Below, piece after piece: positions 8,604 through 17,326 of a stretch of 64,000 nt of DNA (the stretch's first letter is position 1; every line of letters begins with the position of its first letter). Position numbers and translations under genes: made by a program. The stretch spans positions 2,060,001 through 2,124,000 of the forward strand of contig NZ_CP012159.1 of assembly GCF_001189295.1 (NCBI RefSeq), written 5' to 3'. Below the pieces are notes generated by a model, which made no database searches, had not been told where the DNA came from, and saw only the letters and a program-made list of their open reading frames with translations. The stretch comes from Chondromyces crocatus. GTDB taxonomy: Bacteria > Myxococcota_A > Polyangia > Polyangiales > Polyangiaceae.

Positions 8604-11039
8604 TCACTCGGCGAAGCAGGGTGCGTTGCCGCAGGGGTTGATCACCACGCCGTTCGTGCGGAGGAACTGGTCGATCTGCTCGCGCGCACCGGCCTGGAAG
8701 CGCGGGTGGTTGTGCGGATCCACGCCGACGCGGGGGGGCTGGTTGGTGGTGGGCGGAGGCGGCGTGCCGGTGTTGGTGCCGGCATTGAACGGGCCCGTGT
8801 CCCACACGAACATCGCCGAGCCCTGGAAGGGATAGCCGTCGATGGGCTGGATGCCGAAGTACGGCGTGGCGTCCTCGGACCGCCCGGGCGCGATGGCCGG
8901 CATGTGGATGCGCGCACCCATGGTGCGGGCCTGGATGTCGGCCGACCAGTGGGTGACCTGGTGATCGCCGAAGGCGACGTGCATCAGGACCTTGTGCGGC
9001 GGGGTGTTCGGCAGCGGGTCGTCGGTGAGGTGCGCGGCGTAGCCGTTGCCCTCCCCGCGATCCCAGAGCATCTGCATCGAGGAGAAGATGAAGCGACGGT
9101 CGAGCTCGTTGCCATAAGCGGCGTTCATGAGCGGCCGGAGCTGATCGAAGCCGATGGCCCGGTCGAGCAGGACGCTGTAGTTGATGCCGGGCACGCCGAG
9201 CACGCCGCGGGTGATGTCCTGTGCGACGGCGACGAGCGCCGCGCCGAGGATGCCGCCCTGGCTGATGCCGTAATAGAAGACGTCGCTCGTATCGATGACG
9301 GAGGTGTTCTCCGCGCCGTTCTGGAAGGCCGCGTGCGACCCGAAGCCCATCGGATGGATCAGAAGCCGGGCGAGGAAGAGGTTGTTGAGTAGCCCCTGCT
9401 GCAGCCGGTCCGCGAGGGTGTTCATCCGCGTGAAGTCGGTGACCAGGTTGGCGATGTTGAGCCCGTCGCTGCTGGCCATGCCGATGAAGTCGGTGGCGCA
9501 GAAGACGTAGTTGTAAAGGTTCGAGATGTCGCCGGTGGCCGAGGCCCCGTTGACCTGGCTGGCCGTGCCTTGCTGACCGTGACCGTAGAGCGCGGCGCGT
9601 CCCGGCGTGACGGGGGCGAGCGGATCGTTGCCGTCGGCGATCGCCGAGCGAGGGATGTTGCAGATGAAGTTCGCCTGCAGGGTCCCGTTGCCGTTGAACT
9701 GGTCAGGGAGACCGTCGTCGGGCTGAGCATAGTGGAACGAGGCGCCGGGGACGCCGTTGGCCTGGTTCAGGTAGTTGGGGACGGTGAACGTGCCCTGGAT
9801 GCGGCGTGAGCGGTTCGAGTCCGGGTTCTGGGTGACGGTGGTGACGGTGAAGGCCGGCGCGGCCTGCCCCAGCTTGGCGAAGGCGTCGTCGCGGATGTGG
9901 AGCATGCGCTCGGTGAGGTTTTTCCGGCTGACGATGGTGAAGTCCCAGGCGAGGTAGAGACCCTCGCGCTGGATGCCTGCGGTGCCGAGGCGGCTGAAGA
10001 GGTCTTCCATGTGCTGGCGGCGGGACTCGAGCAGCTCGATGTCGGAGGGCGCACCGTCGCGGTAAACGGCGAAGGTCGGCGAGGGCTCGATGAGGTCGCC
10101 GTTCGCGCGGCGCAGGCCACGCAGCGCTGCGATGTAGCGGTGTCCTTCCTTGAAGTTGGTACCGGCGCGGATGATGAGTGCGCGCGTCGCGTCGGTGGTG
10201 GCGTAGGCGTCGAGTTCGGCCCAGACGAGGTGCCTCTCGCCCGTGTCGGCATCGATGACCACGACGGGCGCGTCGGGCTCGAGGGATCGCTCCATGTGGG
10301 TGATCCCGCCGATCCCGCTCCGCTGCAGGTCGAGCTCGGGAACCAGCGTGAGGAGCATCTGGCCGGGCGAGAAGCCGTCGTTGCGGTTCCACTCGGCCGG
10401 GTTCATGGGGACGTTGCCCGGGGTGACGACGGTGCCCGGCGGCTGGCCGAGGACGGCGGAGATGTCCACGGCGGCGTTGACCGGCATGGAGTCGACGCGC
10501 AGCGCGACGCGGCGGCCCGTCTCCGCGTCCTGGTCCGGGACGGTGAAGTAATCGTTGGGGAAGGGGAACAGGCAGTAGCCTGGATCGAGGGGATCGCAGC
10601 GGTCGGCGTTCCCGAGGTCGATGCTGCCCGGGTTGACGCTACAGCGCACGAGGACGTCGGTCACGTGGCTCTCCCCCGCGGTGCCCGTGCCGCGCACCAC
10701 CCAGCAGCGCTCGTTGATGCCTTCGGGCTGGGCGGCGATGGTGACGTCGTAGGTGTCGCCGGCGGTGATCGGCGTCGGGAAGGTGAAGGGGCCGTCGGTG
10801 TCGAACGACAGGTCGTCGCCGCCGTTGTTCTGGATCACGAGGCGCGTGCCCTTCAACCCGACGACGGACCCGCCCACGGTGCGCTCCTCGTCGTCCGGCG
10901 GATCGGTCGTGGTCGTCGTGGTGCTCGTCGTGGTGGTCGTCGTGGTCGGAGGGTCGGGATCGTTGTCCGAGCCGCAGCCCGGAGCCACCGCGAGCAGCAG
11001 GGTGCAGGTTGCAATGAGTGAGGGTCGACGCAGGATCAC
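8604..11039 (-). CDS. Large lipoprotein with alpha/beta-hydrolase-like domain
   Basis: The product has 811 residues. The N-terminus is a lipoprotein signal with lipobox VAPGC (Cys22), followed by a poly-Thr linker and an Asp/Glu-rich spacer typical of myxobacterial surface lipoproteins. A beta-rich domain comes next (residues ~50-135). The long C-terminal part contains YYGISQGGILGAAL near residue 594, a Gly-x-Ser-x-Gly nucleophile elbow preceded by hydrophobic strand residues, so a serine hydrolase is likely. The acid and His residues cannot be placed with confidence. The substrate is unknown. The gene stands alone on the minus strand. From 8466 to 8603 I see nothing identifiable. Confidence 0.8.
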   Translation of the reverse strand: MILRRPSLIATCTLLLAVAPGCGSDNDPDPPTTTTTTTSTTTTTTDPPDDEERTVGGSVVGLKGTRLVIQNNGGDDLSFDTDGPFTFPTPITAGDTYDVTIAAQPEGINERCWVVRGTGTAGESHVTDVLVRCSVNPGSIDLGNADRCDPLDPGYCLFPFPNDYFTVPDQDAETGRRVALRVDSMPVNAAVDISAVLGQPPGTVVTPGNVPMNPAEWNRNDGFSPGQMLLTLVPELDLQRSGIGGITHMERSLEPDAPVVVIDADTGERHLVWAELDAYATTDATRALIIRAGTNFKEGHRYIAALRGLRRANGDLIEPSPTFAVYRDGAPSDIELLESRRQHMEDLFSRLGTAGIQREGLYLAWDFTIVSRKNLTERMLHIRDDAFAKLGQAAPAFTVTTVTQNPDSNRSRRIQGTFTVPNYLNQANGVPGASFHYAQPDDGLPDQFNGNGTLQANFICNIPRSAIADGNDPLAPVTPGRAALYGHGQQGTASQVNGASATGDISNLYNYVFCATDFIGMASSDGLNIANLVTDFTRMNTLADRLQQGLLNNLFLARLLIHPMGFGSHAAFQNGAENTSVIDTSDVFYYGISQGGILGAALVAVAQDITRGVLGVPGINYSVLLDRAIGFDQLRPLMNAAYGNELDRRFIFSSMQMLWDRGEGNGYAAHLTDDPLPNTPPHKVLMHVAFGDHQVTHWSADIQARTMGARIHMPAIAPGRSEDATPYFGIQPIDGYPFQGSAMFVWDTGPFNAGTNTGTPPPPTTNQPPRVGVDPHNHPRFQAGAREQIDQFLRTNGVVINPCGNAPCFAE

Positions 11040-11179
11040 CAGGGCCTCCAGTCAAGGTGGGAAGAGGTGGCGGAGGCTACCATGCTCGGCCCTGGATCCA
11101 CCGCGCGCGTCGGCCTCGCCGCTCCCTCGGCGTGGAGGACGATCCAGACCTGGAAGCGGTCGAGGCGACGGCGGTGGGT

Positions 11180-12460
11180 TCAGAGCGGGGGGACGCAGAA
11201 GTGCGTGGAGAGGTCGATGCCACCCTTGTAGGCGACGTAACCCGCGGTGCGGCCAGCGGCGCACTGCGAGGCTGCAGAGGTGTACGGGATGCACATCGAC
11301 TCGAGCGGACCGTCAGCGTCGTCGTCGTAGCAGACGCCGCGTCGCCCCGCGCCGCCGCAGTAGCCTGCGGAGGGGTTGTCGGCGCAGACCTCACCGGCGA
11401 GCGCAGGGTCGATGCCGCTGTTCTGGAGGATGGAGTGATCCAGGCAGAGGTTGTAGCCCCCGCCGCAGAGGGTCTGGGCAGGGCAGTCGGGCGCATCGGA
11501 CTGCACATCACAGACCTGCATGCAGGTGGCGCTGCCCGCGGCGCCGAAACAGCGCAAGCCCAGCTCGCAGTCCGAGTCCCAGCTGTCGCTCCCCCGGGTG
11601 CAAGGATCGCCGATGCCTGCGGTGCCACCCGTGACGCACTGCCCGTCGGTGCCGATCGCGTTGAGCGGCATGCAGAACTGATCGGCCGGACAGGCGCCGT
11701 CGGCGTAGGGCACGCAGCCCCCGGGGAGGCGCACGTCGAAGGTCGCCTCTTCGACCCAGAGGCACCTGCCCTCGGGGACGAAGTCGTACAGCCTGGTGTC
11801 CGGATCCTGGGCGACCTCGCGCAGCTCCAGGTGGCGGACGACGCCCACGGTCTGGTGCGCGGTCACGCGCTCGGTGAGCTCGAGCTCTCCCGAGCGGGTC
11901 GTGAACCGCGTCGTGTACTGGCCTTCTTCATTACGGTCCTCCTGCAAGACGGCGCAGGAGGAGCAGTTCGGCACGAAGGTGGCCCGGAAGTTCGGGATGG
12001 CCATGTTCGGGTCGCCATCCATGGCGTGGACGCCGAGACCGAGGTCTCCGTCGTACAGGATGCGGAGCCGATCGAAGAGGGCGGGATCGCCGGAGAGGTT
12101 TTCGAGGGAGGTCGGCGTCCGGACCACCGGGACGCTGTCGTAGGAGTCGAACTGCGCCTGGAACTGGCTGACCAGGGTGATGCCCGTCAGCGAGAGGTCC
12201 TCGCAGTCGGCCGGCTTCACGGGGCCCTGTCCGCCAGCGCCACCGTCACCGCCCGTGGCTCCTGAGCCGCCGTCGCCAGCGCCGCCGTGGCCTCCCCCTC
12301 CCGTGCCCGTCGTGGTTGAGGTGGTCGTCGTCGTGCTTTGCGTGCCCCCCCCACCATCGTCCGAGCAGCCCAGGGCATTCACGGTGGAAGAGGCCACCGT
12401 CAAAGCGAATACCGCTGCTGTCACGCGATAAGCCCGTGTATGCTGTTCCGTTTCCCTCAT
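11180..12460 (-). CDS. Cysteine-rich lipoprotein of unknown function
   Basis: The product has 426 residues. ATG 12460 gives a signal segment ending in the lipobox NALGC; a longer frame to 12511 adds non-signal sequence. A poly-Thr/Gly-rich linker (residues ~30-75) follows the lipid-attachment Cys. The rest has an N-terminal beta-rich portion and a C-terminal half with many paired cysteines (CPADQFCMP, DPCTRGSD, CMQVCDV), as in disulphide-stabilised surface proteins of Deltaproteobacteria. I recognise no catalytic motif. It is separate from its neighbours, with a ~140 bp gap to the hydrolase-like lipoprotein on the same strand. Confidence 0.8.
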   Translation of the reverse strand: MRETEQHTRAYRVTAAVFALTVASSTVNALGCSDDGGGGTQSTTTTTSTTTGTGGGGHGGAGDGGSGATGGDGGAGGQGPVKPADCEDLSLTGITLVSQFQAQFDSYDSVPVVRTPTSLENLSGDPALFDRLRILYDGDLGLGVHAMDGDPNMAIPNFRATFVPNCSSCAVLQEDRNEEGQYTTRFTTRSGELELTERVTAHQTVGVVRHLELREVAQDPDTRLYDFVPEGRCLWVEEATFDVRLPGGCVPYADGACPADQFCMPLNAIGTDGQCVTGGTAGIGDPCTRGSDSWDSDCELGLRCFGAAGSATCMQVCDVQSDAPDCPAQTLCGGGYNLCLDHSILQNSGIDPALAGEVCADNPSAGYCGGAGRRGVCYDDDADGPLESMCIPYTSAASQCAAGRTAGYVAYKGGIDLSTHFCVPPL

Positions 12461-12614
12461 GGGTTGGCGGTACCAGAGACCGACAGACGTCGTAAAGGCG
12501 GCTCGGTGCATGGCGGATACCGCGCTCGGGTCGTCGGCTCTCCGTCCTTGCGGGTGATGCTCCCCGTCGAGGGTGGTGCTCGACGCTCCGGTGGTTTCCG
12601 GCTACGCGATCGCC

Positions 12615-13838
12615 GTGGCCATCGTTCGACCTTTCAGCGCCTATCGACCTCCGCAAGCCCTCGCTTCGGACGTGGCGAGTCCGCCTTACGACGTGATCAA
12701 CACGGCCGAGGCACGCGCGCTCGCCGAGGGCAATCCGCACAGCTTTCTCCACGTCACGCGGCCCGAGATCGACTTGCCGGAGGGCATCGACGAGCACGCT
12801 GACGAAGTCTACGCGCGCGGTGCGGACAACCTCACACAACTCATCGCACACGGGAGCCTGACGCAGGACCCGGAGCCACACCTCTACCTGTATGCCCAGA
12901 AGATGGGAAACCACCGGCAGATCGGCGTGGTGGGGTGTGCGTCTGTGGACGAGTACGAGCGCGAGATCATCAAGAAGCACGAGAAGACGCGTCCCGACAA
13001 AGAGGATGATCGGACCCGCCACATCGATGAGCTTTCGGCGCACGACGAGCCGGTGTTCCTGACCTACCGCGCAGACGAGGGCATCGATCGTCTCGTGGCC
13101 GAAGCCGTGGCGGGAATGCCCATCTACGATTTCACCACGCCCGACGGGGTGGAGCACCGCCTGTGGGTGCTCGGGCGCGAACTCTCGGCGGCACTCGAAG
13201 CGCGCTTCCTGGAGATCCCGACGCTGTACGTCGCCGATGGGCATCACCGGAGCGCAGCGGCCGCGCGGGTCCACCGGAAGCTTCGTGGCGATGGCCGAGA
13301 GCACGACGTCTTCCTCGCCGTGGTGTTCCCGCACGATCAGATGCAGATCCTGCCGTACAACCGGGTGGTGCGTGATCGCGAGGGACGCGGCCCCGAAGCA
13401 CTGCTCGCGGCGCTCCAGGAGCGGCTCGACGTGACCCCGGCCGACAGCGGTGAGGCGGCGGCGCCGACGGGGCCGAAGTCCTTCGGGATCTACCTCGGTG
13501 GGCGCTGGTACGCCGCGAAGGTGCGCGCCGGGAGCTACGACGCCGCTGATCCGGTGGCGTCACTCGACTGTTCCATCTGTCAGGATCAGATCCTGGGCCC
13601 CGTCTTCGGCGTCGAGGATCCGCGGCGGGACAAGCACGTGGATTTCGTTGGCGGCATCCGAGGGATCAAGGAGCTTCAGCGGAGGGTGGACAGCGGAGAG
13701 ATGTCGCTGGCCGTGCACCTGTACCCGACGCAGATCGAGGAGCTGTTCGCGGTGAGCGACGCGAGCCTGCTCATGCCGCCAAAGAGCACGTGGTTCGAGC
13801 CCAAGCTCCGCAGCGGGCTCTTCGTCCACGCCTTCTAG
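12615..13838 (+). CDS. DUF1015 family protein (SerK/SbnI-like)
   Basis: The product has 407 residues. The sequence carries family signatures: an N-terminal VRPFSAYRP, ASPPYDVI, and YVADGHHRSAAA in the middle, which matches the ParB/SbnI/SerK-like fold. Members characterised elsewhere include free-serine kinases making O-phosphoserine; most are uncharacterised, so a small-molecule kinase role is possible but not shown. I chose GTG 12615, which puts the conserved VRPF segment at the usual N-terminal position; GTG 12573 would add 14 residues. The gene is divergent from the Cys-rich lipoprotein and is followed by a hairpin and the palindromic array. Confidence 0.9.
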   Translation: MAIVRPFSAYRPPQALASDVASPPYDVINTAEARALAEGNPHSFLHVTRPEIDLPEGIDEHADEVYARGADNLTQLIAHGSLTQDPEPHLYLYAQKMGNHRQIGVVGCASVDEYEREIIKKHEKTRPDKEDDRTRHIDELSAHDEPVFLTYRADEGIDRLVAEAVAGMPIYDFTTPDGVEHRLWVLGRELSAALEARFLEIPTLYVADGHHRSAAAARVHRKLRGDGREHDVFLAVVFPHDQMQILPYNRVVRDREGRGPEALLAALQERLDVTPADSGEAAAPTGPKSFGIYLGGRWYAAKVRAGSYDAADPVASLDCSICQDQILGPVFGVEDPRRDKHVDFVGGIRGIKELQRRVDSGEMSLAVHLYPTQIEELFAVSDASLLMPPKSTWFEPKLRSGLFVHAF

Positions 13839-13848
13839 CGTGACGGCG

Positions 13849-13874
13849 AGGGGCGTCCGGTCGGGGCGCCCCTT
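13849..13874 (+). terminator. Hairpin downstream of the DUF1015 gene
   Basis: The arms AGGGGCG (13849-13855) and CGCCCCT (13867-13873) are perfect inverted repeats around an 11-nt loop. The hairpin begins 10 bp after the stop codon. The T-tract is almost absent, as is common in GC-rich genomes, so it may terminate transcription or protect the 3' end. Confidence 0.55.
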
Positions 13875-13956
13875 GCACGAGACCGGATCCCTGCTGCGTG
13901 CGGGGTGAAGGGAGCGCGCATCCCCCAAACCCACCGTCGTCGAGTTCATGGTGCGA

Positions 13957-14361
13957 TGACCATGAGGGCGTGATCTGGGACCATGACCTCGTGGTCGAGG
14001 ATCATGAGGGCGTGGTGCGATGACCATGAGGGCGTGGTCTGGGACCATGACCTCGTGGTCGAGGACCATGAGGGCGTGGTGGGAGGACCATGAGGGCGTG
14101 GTCTGGGACCATGACCTCGTGGTCGAGGATCATGACCTCGTGGTCGAGGACCATGACCTCGTGGTCGAGGATCATGAGGGCGTGGTGGGAGGACCATGAG
14201 GGCGTGGTCTGGGACCATGACCTCGTGGTCGAGGATCATGAGGGCGTGGTGGGAGGACCACGAGGGCGTGATCTGGGACCATGACCTCGTAGTGGGAGGA
14301 CCATGAGGGCGTGGTGGGAGGACCATGAGGGCGTGGTGGGAGGACCACGAGCTCGTGGTCA
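13957..14361. repeat. 19-unit palindromic minisatellite with A-A-B higher-order pattern
   Basis: About 19 tandem units of 21-22 bp fill the gap between the convergent DUF1015 and thioesterase genes. Each has the form ACCATGA-core-CGTGGT plus a spacer. There are two core types. Type A reads GAGGGCG. Type B reads GACCTCG, which makes the dyad GACCA...TGGTC. Their order is largely A-A-B repeated, each with its own spacer (GGGAGG, CTGGG, CGAGG). The last unit is the perfect 16-bp palindrome ACCACGAGCTCGTGGT. No protein-like frame is visible. The rest of 13839-14496 holds only the hairpin above. Confidence 0.85.
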
Positions 14362-14496
14362 TTCAGAGCAACGGCCTGGCGGGGGTTAGAGATGGGGCCA
14401 TCTCGAACGCTTCGGTCCGTTCCTCATGCCCCTCGACCGTGCACCATGGCATCGCGCTCCTCGAGAAACGCGCATCCACCGCAGGTCATGGGACCG

Positions 14497-15369
14497 TCAG
14501 GGCTGCTGGGCGTGCTGACGGATGAGGCCCTCCTGCACCGTGGAGGCGACGAGGCGGCCGTCCCTGGAGAAGATGCGGCCGCGCACGATGCCGCGCGCGC
14601 CGTGTGCGGTGGGGCTCTCCATGACGTAGAGCAACCACTCGTCGACCCGGAAGGGCTGGTGGAACCACATGGCGTGGTCGAGGCTCGCGACCTGCATGCC
14701 CGGCGAGAGCCAGGTGACGCCGTGTGGGCGCAGGGCCGTGGTGATGAACGCGTAGTCCGAAGCGTAAAGGAGCAGGTAGCGGTGGAGGCCCGGATCGTCC
14801 GGGAGCGGCGCTGCGGCCTTCAACCACGCCGTGCGGCGCGGGGGGCGAGGCTCGGGCAGGAAGAGATCGGTGTCGGGGTCGAGGGGTCGGAGGATGAAGG
14901 GCCGCTCGGCGAGCGCGCGCTCGCGGAGCGGGCGCGGGAGCCGGTTCGCCACGGAGCTGACCAGCTCTTGCTCCGTGGGCAGCTCCTCTGGGGCGGGGAC
15001 CTCCGGCATGGGATCCTGGTGCTCGAAGCCTTGCTCGACGGTCTGGAACGAGGCGGCCAGGTGGAAGATGGGCTTGCCGCCCTGGATGGCGACGACCCGC
15101 CGCGTGGTGAACGAGGCGCCGTCGCGGATGCGATCGACCTCGTAGAGGATGGGACGGCGCACGTCGCCAGGGCGCAGGAAGTAGGCGTGGAGCGAGTGGA
15201 CCTGGCGCTCGGCAGGGACGGTCTGCACCGCCGCGGAGAGCGCCTGGCCGAGCACCTGGCCGCCGAAGACGCGGCCGGAGCCGATGTCGTGGCTCTGGCC
15301 ACGGAACAGGTCTTCTTCGAGTCGTTCGAGGGCGAGCTGCTGGACCAGCTCCTGGAGCACGGTGGACAC
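14497..15369 (-). CDS. tesB: Acyl-CoA thioesterase II
   Basis: The product has 290 residues, the usual TesB length, with the double-hotdog layout. The N-terminal hotdog contains FGGQVLGQAL and HSLHAYFLRPGD; the C-terminal one has SDYAFITTAL, ASLDHAMWFHQPFR and the end motif RDGRLVASTVQEGLIR. The enzyme hydrolyses medium- to long-chain acyl-CoA to free acid and CoA in the cytoplasm. The start is GTG at 15369. It lies convergent to the DUF1015 gene across the palindromic array. The 172 bp to the next gene upstream show nothing of note. Confidence 0.95.
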   Translation of the reverse strand: MSTVLQELVQQLALERLEEDLFRGQSHDIGSGRVFGGQVLGQALSAAVQTVPAERQVHSLHAYFLRPGDVRRPILYEVDRIRDGASFTTRRVVAIQGGKPIFHLAASFQTVEQGFEHQDPMPEVPAPEELPTEQELVSSVANRLPRPLRERALAERPFILRPLDPDTDLFLPEPRPPRRTAWLKAAAPLPDDPGLHRYLLLYASDYAFITTALRPHGVTWLSPGMQVASLDHAMWFHQPFRVDEWLLYVMESPTAHGARGIVRGRIFSRDGRLVASTVQEGLIRQHAQQP

Positions 15370-15541
15370 GAGGGGAGCCTACCACTCTGGCCGTGAAAGG
15401 GGCTGTCGGCACGAGTCGCGCAAGAGGTGCGCGCAAAGGTTTGATCTGGCGCTGCAAGGGGAGAGCGTGTGGCCTCGAACCCGCAGAGCGGCATCCTGCG
15501 TCTCGGCGCCGAGCTGAGCCTGCTGGAGGAGGCGCCGACGC

Positions 15542-16834
15542 TCAGCGTGTTCGAGTGACGGCCCAGTCGACCAGGATCTGGATCTTCTCGTTCGGGAGCT
15601 TCTTCTCGTAGCCAGGGGGTGGCATGGAGCCGTTGGTGACGCGCTCGAGGACGATATCGATGAGATCGACCATCGCGTCATAGGACTCGAGGGCCATCGG
15701 CGGAGCCCCTTGCGCCTTGTCGCCATGACAGCCGGCGCAGTACTCGTGCATGATCGGGCGCACGTCGGTCGCGAAGCTCAGGGGGGTGCCGAGCGCGAGC
15801 TTGCGCAAGGTGACGCGCGCTCCGGTCCAGACGTCGCCGAACTTGTCGACGGCCATGCGTCGCGGCTGCCCGGGGGACTCGGCCTGAGCCACGGCGTCCG
15901 GGCGCTCACCCGAGCGGATGCGCAGCACGTGCGAACCTGCGAGCGCGTAGAGGCGTTGCCGTGTGGTGTCGAGGGCGAACGCCTCCACGGGCACGGCGGG
16001 CTCTCCCTCGGGGGCGAGGGTGTAGACGGTGTAGCTCCCGTTCGGAGCGCGCTCCACGAGGCCTGCGTCGGAGGCAAAGTAGAGGAGCGACCCATCGCCG
16101 CACGCGAGGCTGTCGCAGGCGATGGCCGTCACGTGGCCGACGTCGTTCTGGAGGGGGAACGCCTTGCCGCTCGCCTTCACGACCTCGTACACCCGGCGGC
16201 CATAGGCGATGACGATGCGATGGCGCTGAGCCAGCATGGCGGTGGGGGCTCCGGTCTCGCCCTCGATGGTCCAGCGCACGGTGTCCTCTTCGCCGAGCTC
16301 GTAGGCGCCTTCGGTCGCGACGATGGCGAGGTGGCTTTCTGGCTCGTCGTTCTCGTCCTCGTCGGCAATGCGGGTGGTCATCCCGGTGATGGTGAGCGCG
16401 GCGAGCTCGGCGGAAGGAGCCGAGGGCTGGAGAGCGCCGCCAGCGGTGAAGAACCATCCGCGCTCGGCTGCGACCAGGACGCCGTCCTTGTAAGGAGTCA
16501 TTGCCCGGATCGGGCCGGTCTCGCTGGGTAGCCCCGGGCCACCACCGACGATGGCGAGCCGGCTGGGTCCTCCGGTGGTGATTTCATAGACGGCCTTGGT
16601 GGTGCCGGCCGTCAGCAGGGCGCCATTCGACGCCATGGCCGAGGCATAGCCGTCGACCGGGTGCTCTTCACTCGCCGGCTCGTCATCATTGAACTCAGGC
16701 GCACCGTGGACGATGTGAAATTCCGGTCCGACGCTCCCGCTCGTATTCGGGTCCTTCTCGCCCCCGCCGCATCCAGCGACGGCCAGCAGCGTCCAGACGG
16801 CGAGTCTGCGTGTCAGGCATGCATTTCGGAGCAC
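15542..16834 (-). CDS. Lipoprotein with haem-c motif and propeller-like region
   Basis: The product has 430 residues. The lipobox is VAGC near residue 21, followed by a Gly-rich then acidic linker. The central part has repeated short beta-strand motifs (ALLTAGTTKAVYEITTGG, GVLVAAERGWFFTAGG), like a WD/YVTN-type beta-propeller. Near the C-terminus (~residues 365-370) lies CAGCHGD, a CxxCH site for covalent haem c, followed by sequence like the planctomycete/myxobacterial cytochrome-C domain (SYDAMVDLIDIVLERV, GSMPPPG). The protein is probably an envelope cytochrome-like protein; its redox partner is unknown. It diverges from the 17.3-kb operon, whose first product also carries CxxCH. Confidence 0.82.
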   Translation of the reverse strand: MLRNACLTRRLAVWTLLAVAGCGGGEKDPNTSGSVGPEFHIVHGAPEFNDDEPASEEHPVDGYASAMASNGALLTAGTTKAVYEITTGGPSRLAIVGGGPGLPSETGPIRAMTPYKDGVLVAAERGWFFTAGGALQPSAPSAELAALTITGMTTRIADEDENDEPESHLAIVATEGAYELGEEDTVRWTIEGETGAPTAMLAQRHRIVIAYGRRVYEVVKASGKAFPLQNDVGHVTAIACDSLACGDGSLLYFASDAGLVERAPNGSYTVYTLAPEGEPAVPVEAFALDTTRQRLYALAGSHVLRIRSGERPDAVAQAESPGQPRRMAVDKFGDVWTGARVTLRKLALGTPLSFATDVRPIMHEYCAGCHGDKAQGAPPMALESYDAMVDLIDIVLERVTNGSMPPPGYEKKLPNEKIQILVDWAVTRTR

Positions 16835-16952
16835 GACGCAACCTTATCAGGGAGTGAAGCCCGCGCGTGAGTCGTGAAGCGCTCGGTGCAGCGAGGGAGC
16901 GCGGTCGACTCGGGAGAGGAGCGGCCTCGGCTCGGCGGACCTGCGACCGGGG

Positions 16953-17090
16953 ATTGTTTACGTAATGAGTGGGGAATGTCTTCGTGACGATGAGGTCCGG
17001 AGCATTGTTCACGTAACGAGTAGGGAATGTCTTCGCGACGATGAGGTCCGGAGCATTGTTCACGTAACGAGTAGGAAACATTGTCGTGAC
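16953..17090. repeat. 51-bp direct repeats (about 2.7 copies) between divergent genes
   Basis: Units start at 16953, 17004 and 17055 with exactly 51-bp spacing. Each contains ATTGTTYACGTAAYGAGTRG (YACGTAA core) and, in the first two, AATGTCTTCGYGACGATGAG. The first copy holds the palindrome TTACGTAA. A related element, TTCGTGTAACGATAA, occurs near 17259. The repeats lie in the 492-bp gap between the haem-c lipoprotein (minus) and the DUF1549/DUF1501 operon (plus), so they may be regulator-binding sites or part of the promoters. CGTCGCGATG-type short repeats fill 17116-17200. Confidence 0.7.
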
Positions 17091-17326
17091 GGTTCTGAAG
17101 CAGGAGGTTGTCGCGCGTGGGCTCGTCACGACGCGTCGTATCGACGCGTGTCGCGATGCTCGTCGCGATGCGCGTCGCGTGGCGTGCGCAGGCTACGGCG
17201 ATGCAGCGTGTCGAGCATCCGGAGCGCGAGGTTCCTGCTTGACGCGAGTACACTGCTCTGTTCGTGTAACGATAACGCCCGTACGAGTGTCTCGCCGTAC
17301 GGCGCGGGTGAGAGCCGATCGCGAAC

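Noticed and set aside
13957-14361. CRISPR array
   Set aside because: Spacers are 5-6 bp and themselves repeated; there are no unique spacers and no cas genes.
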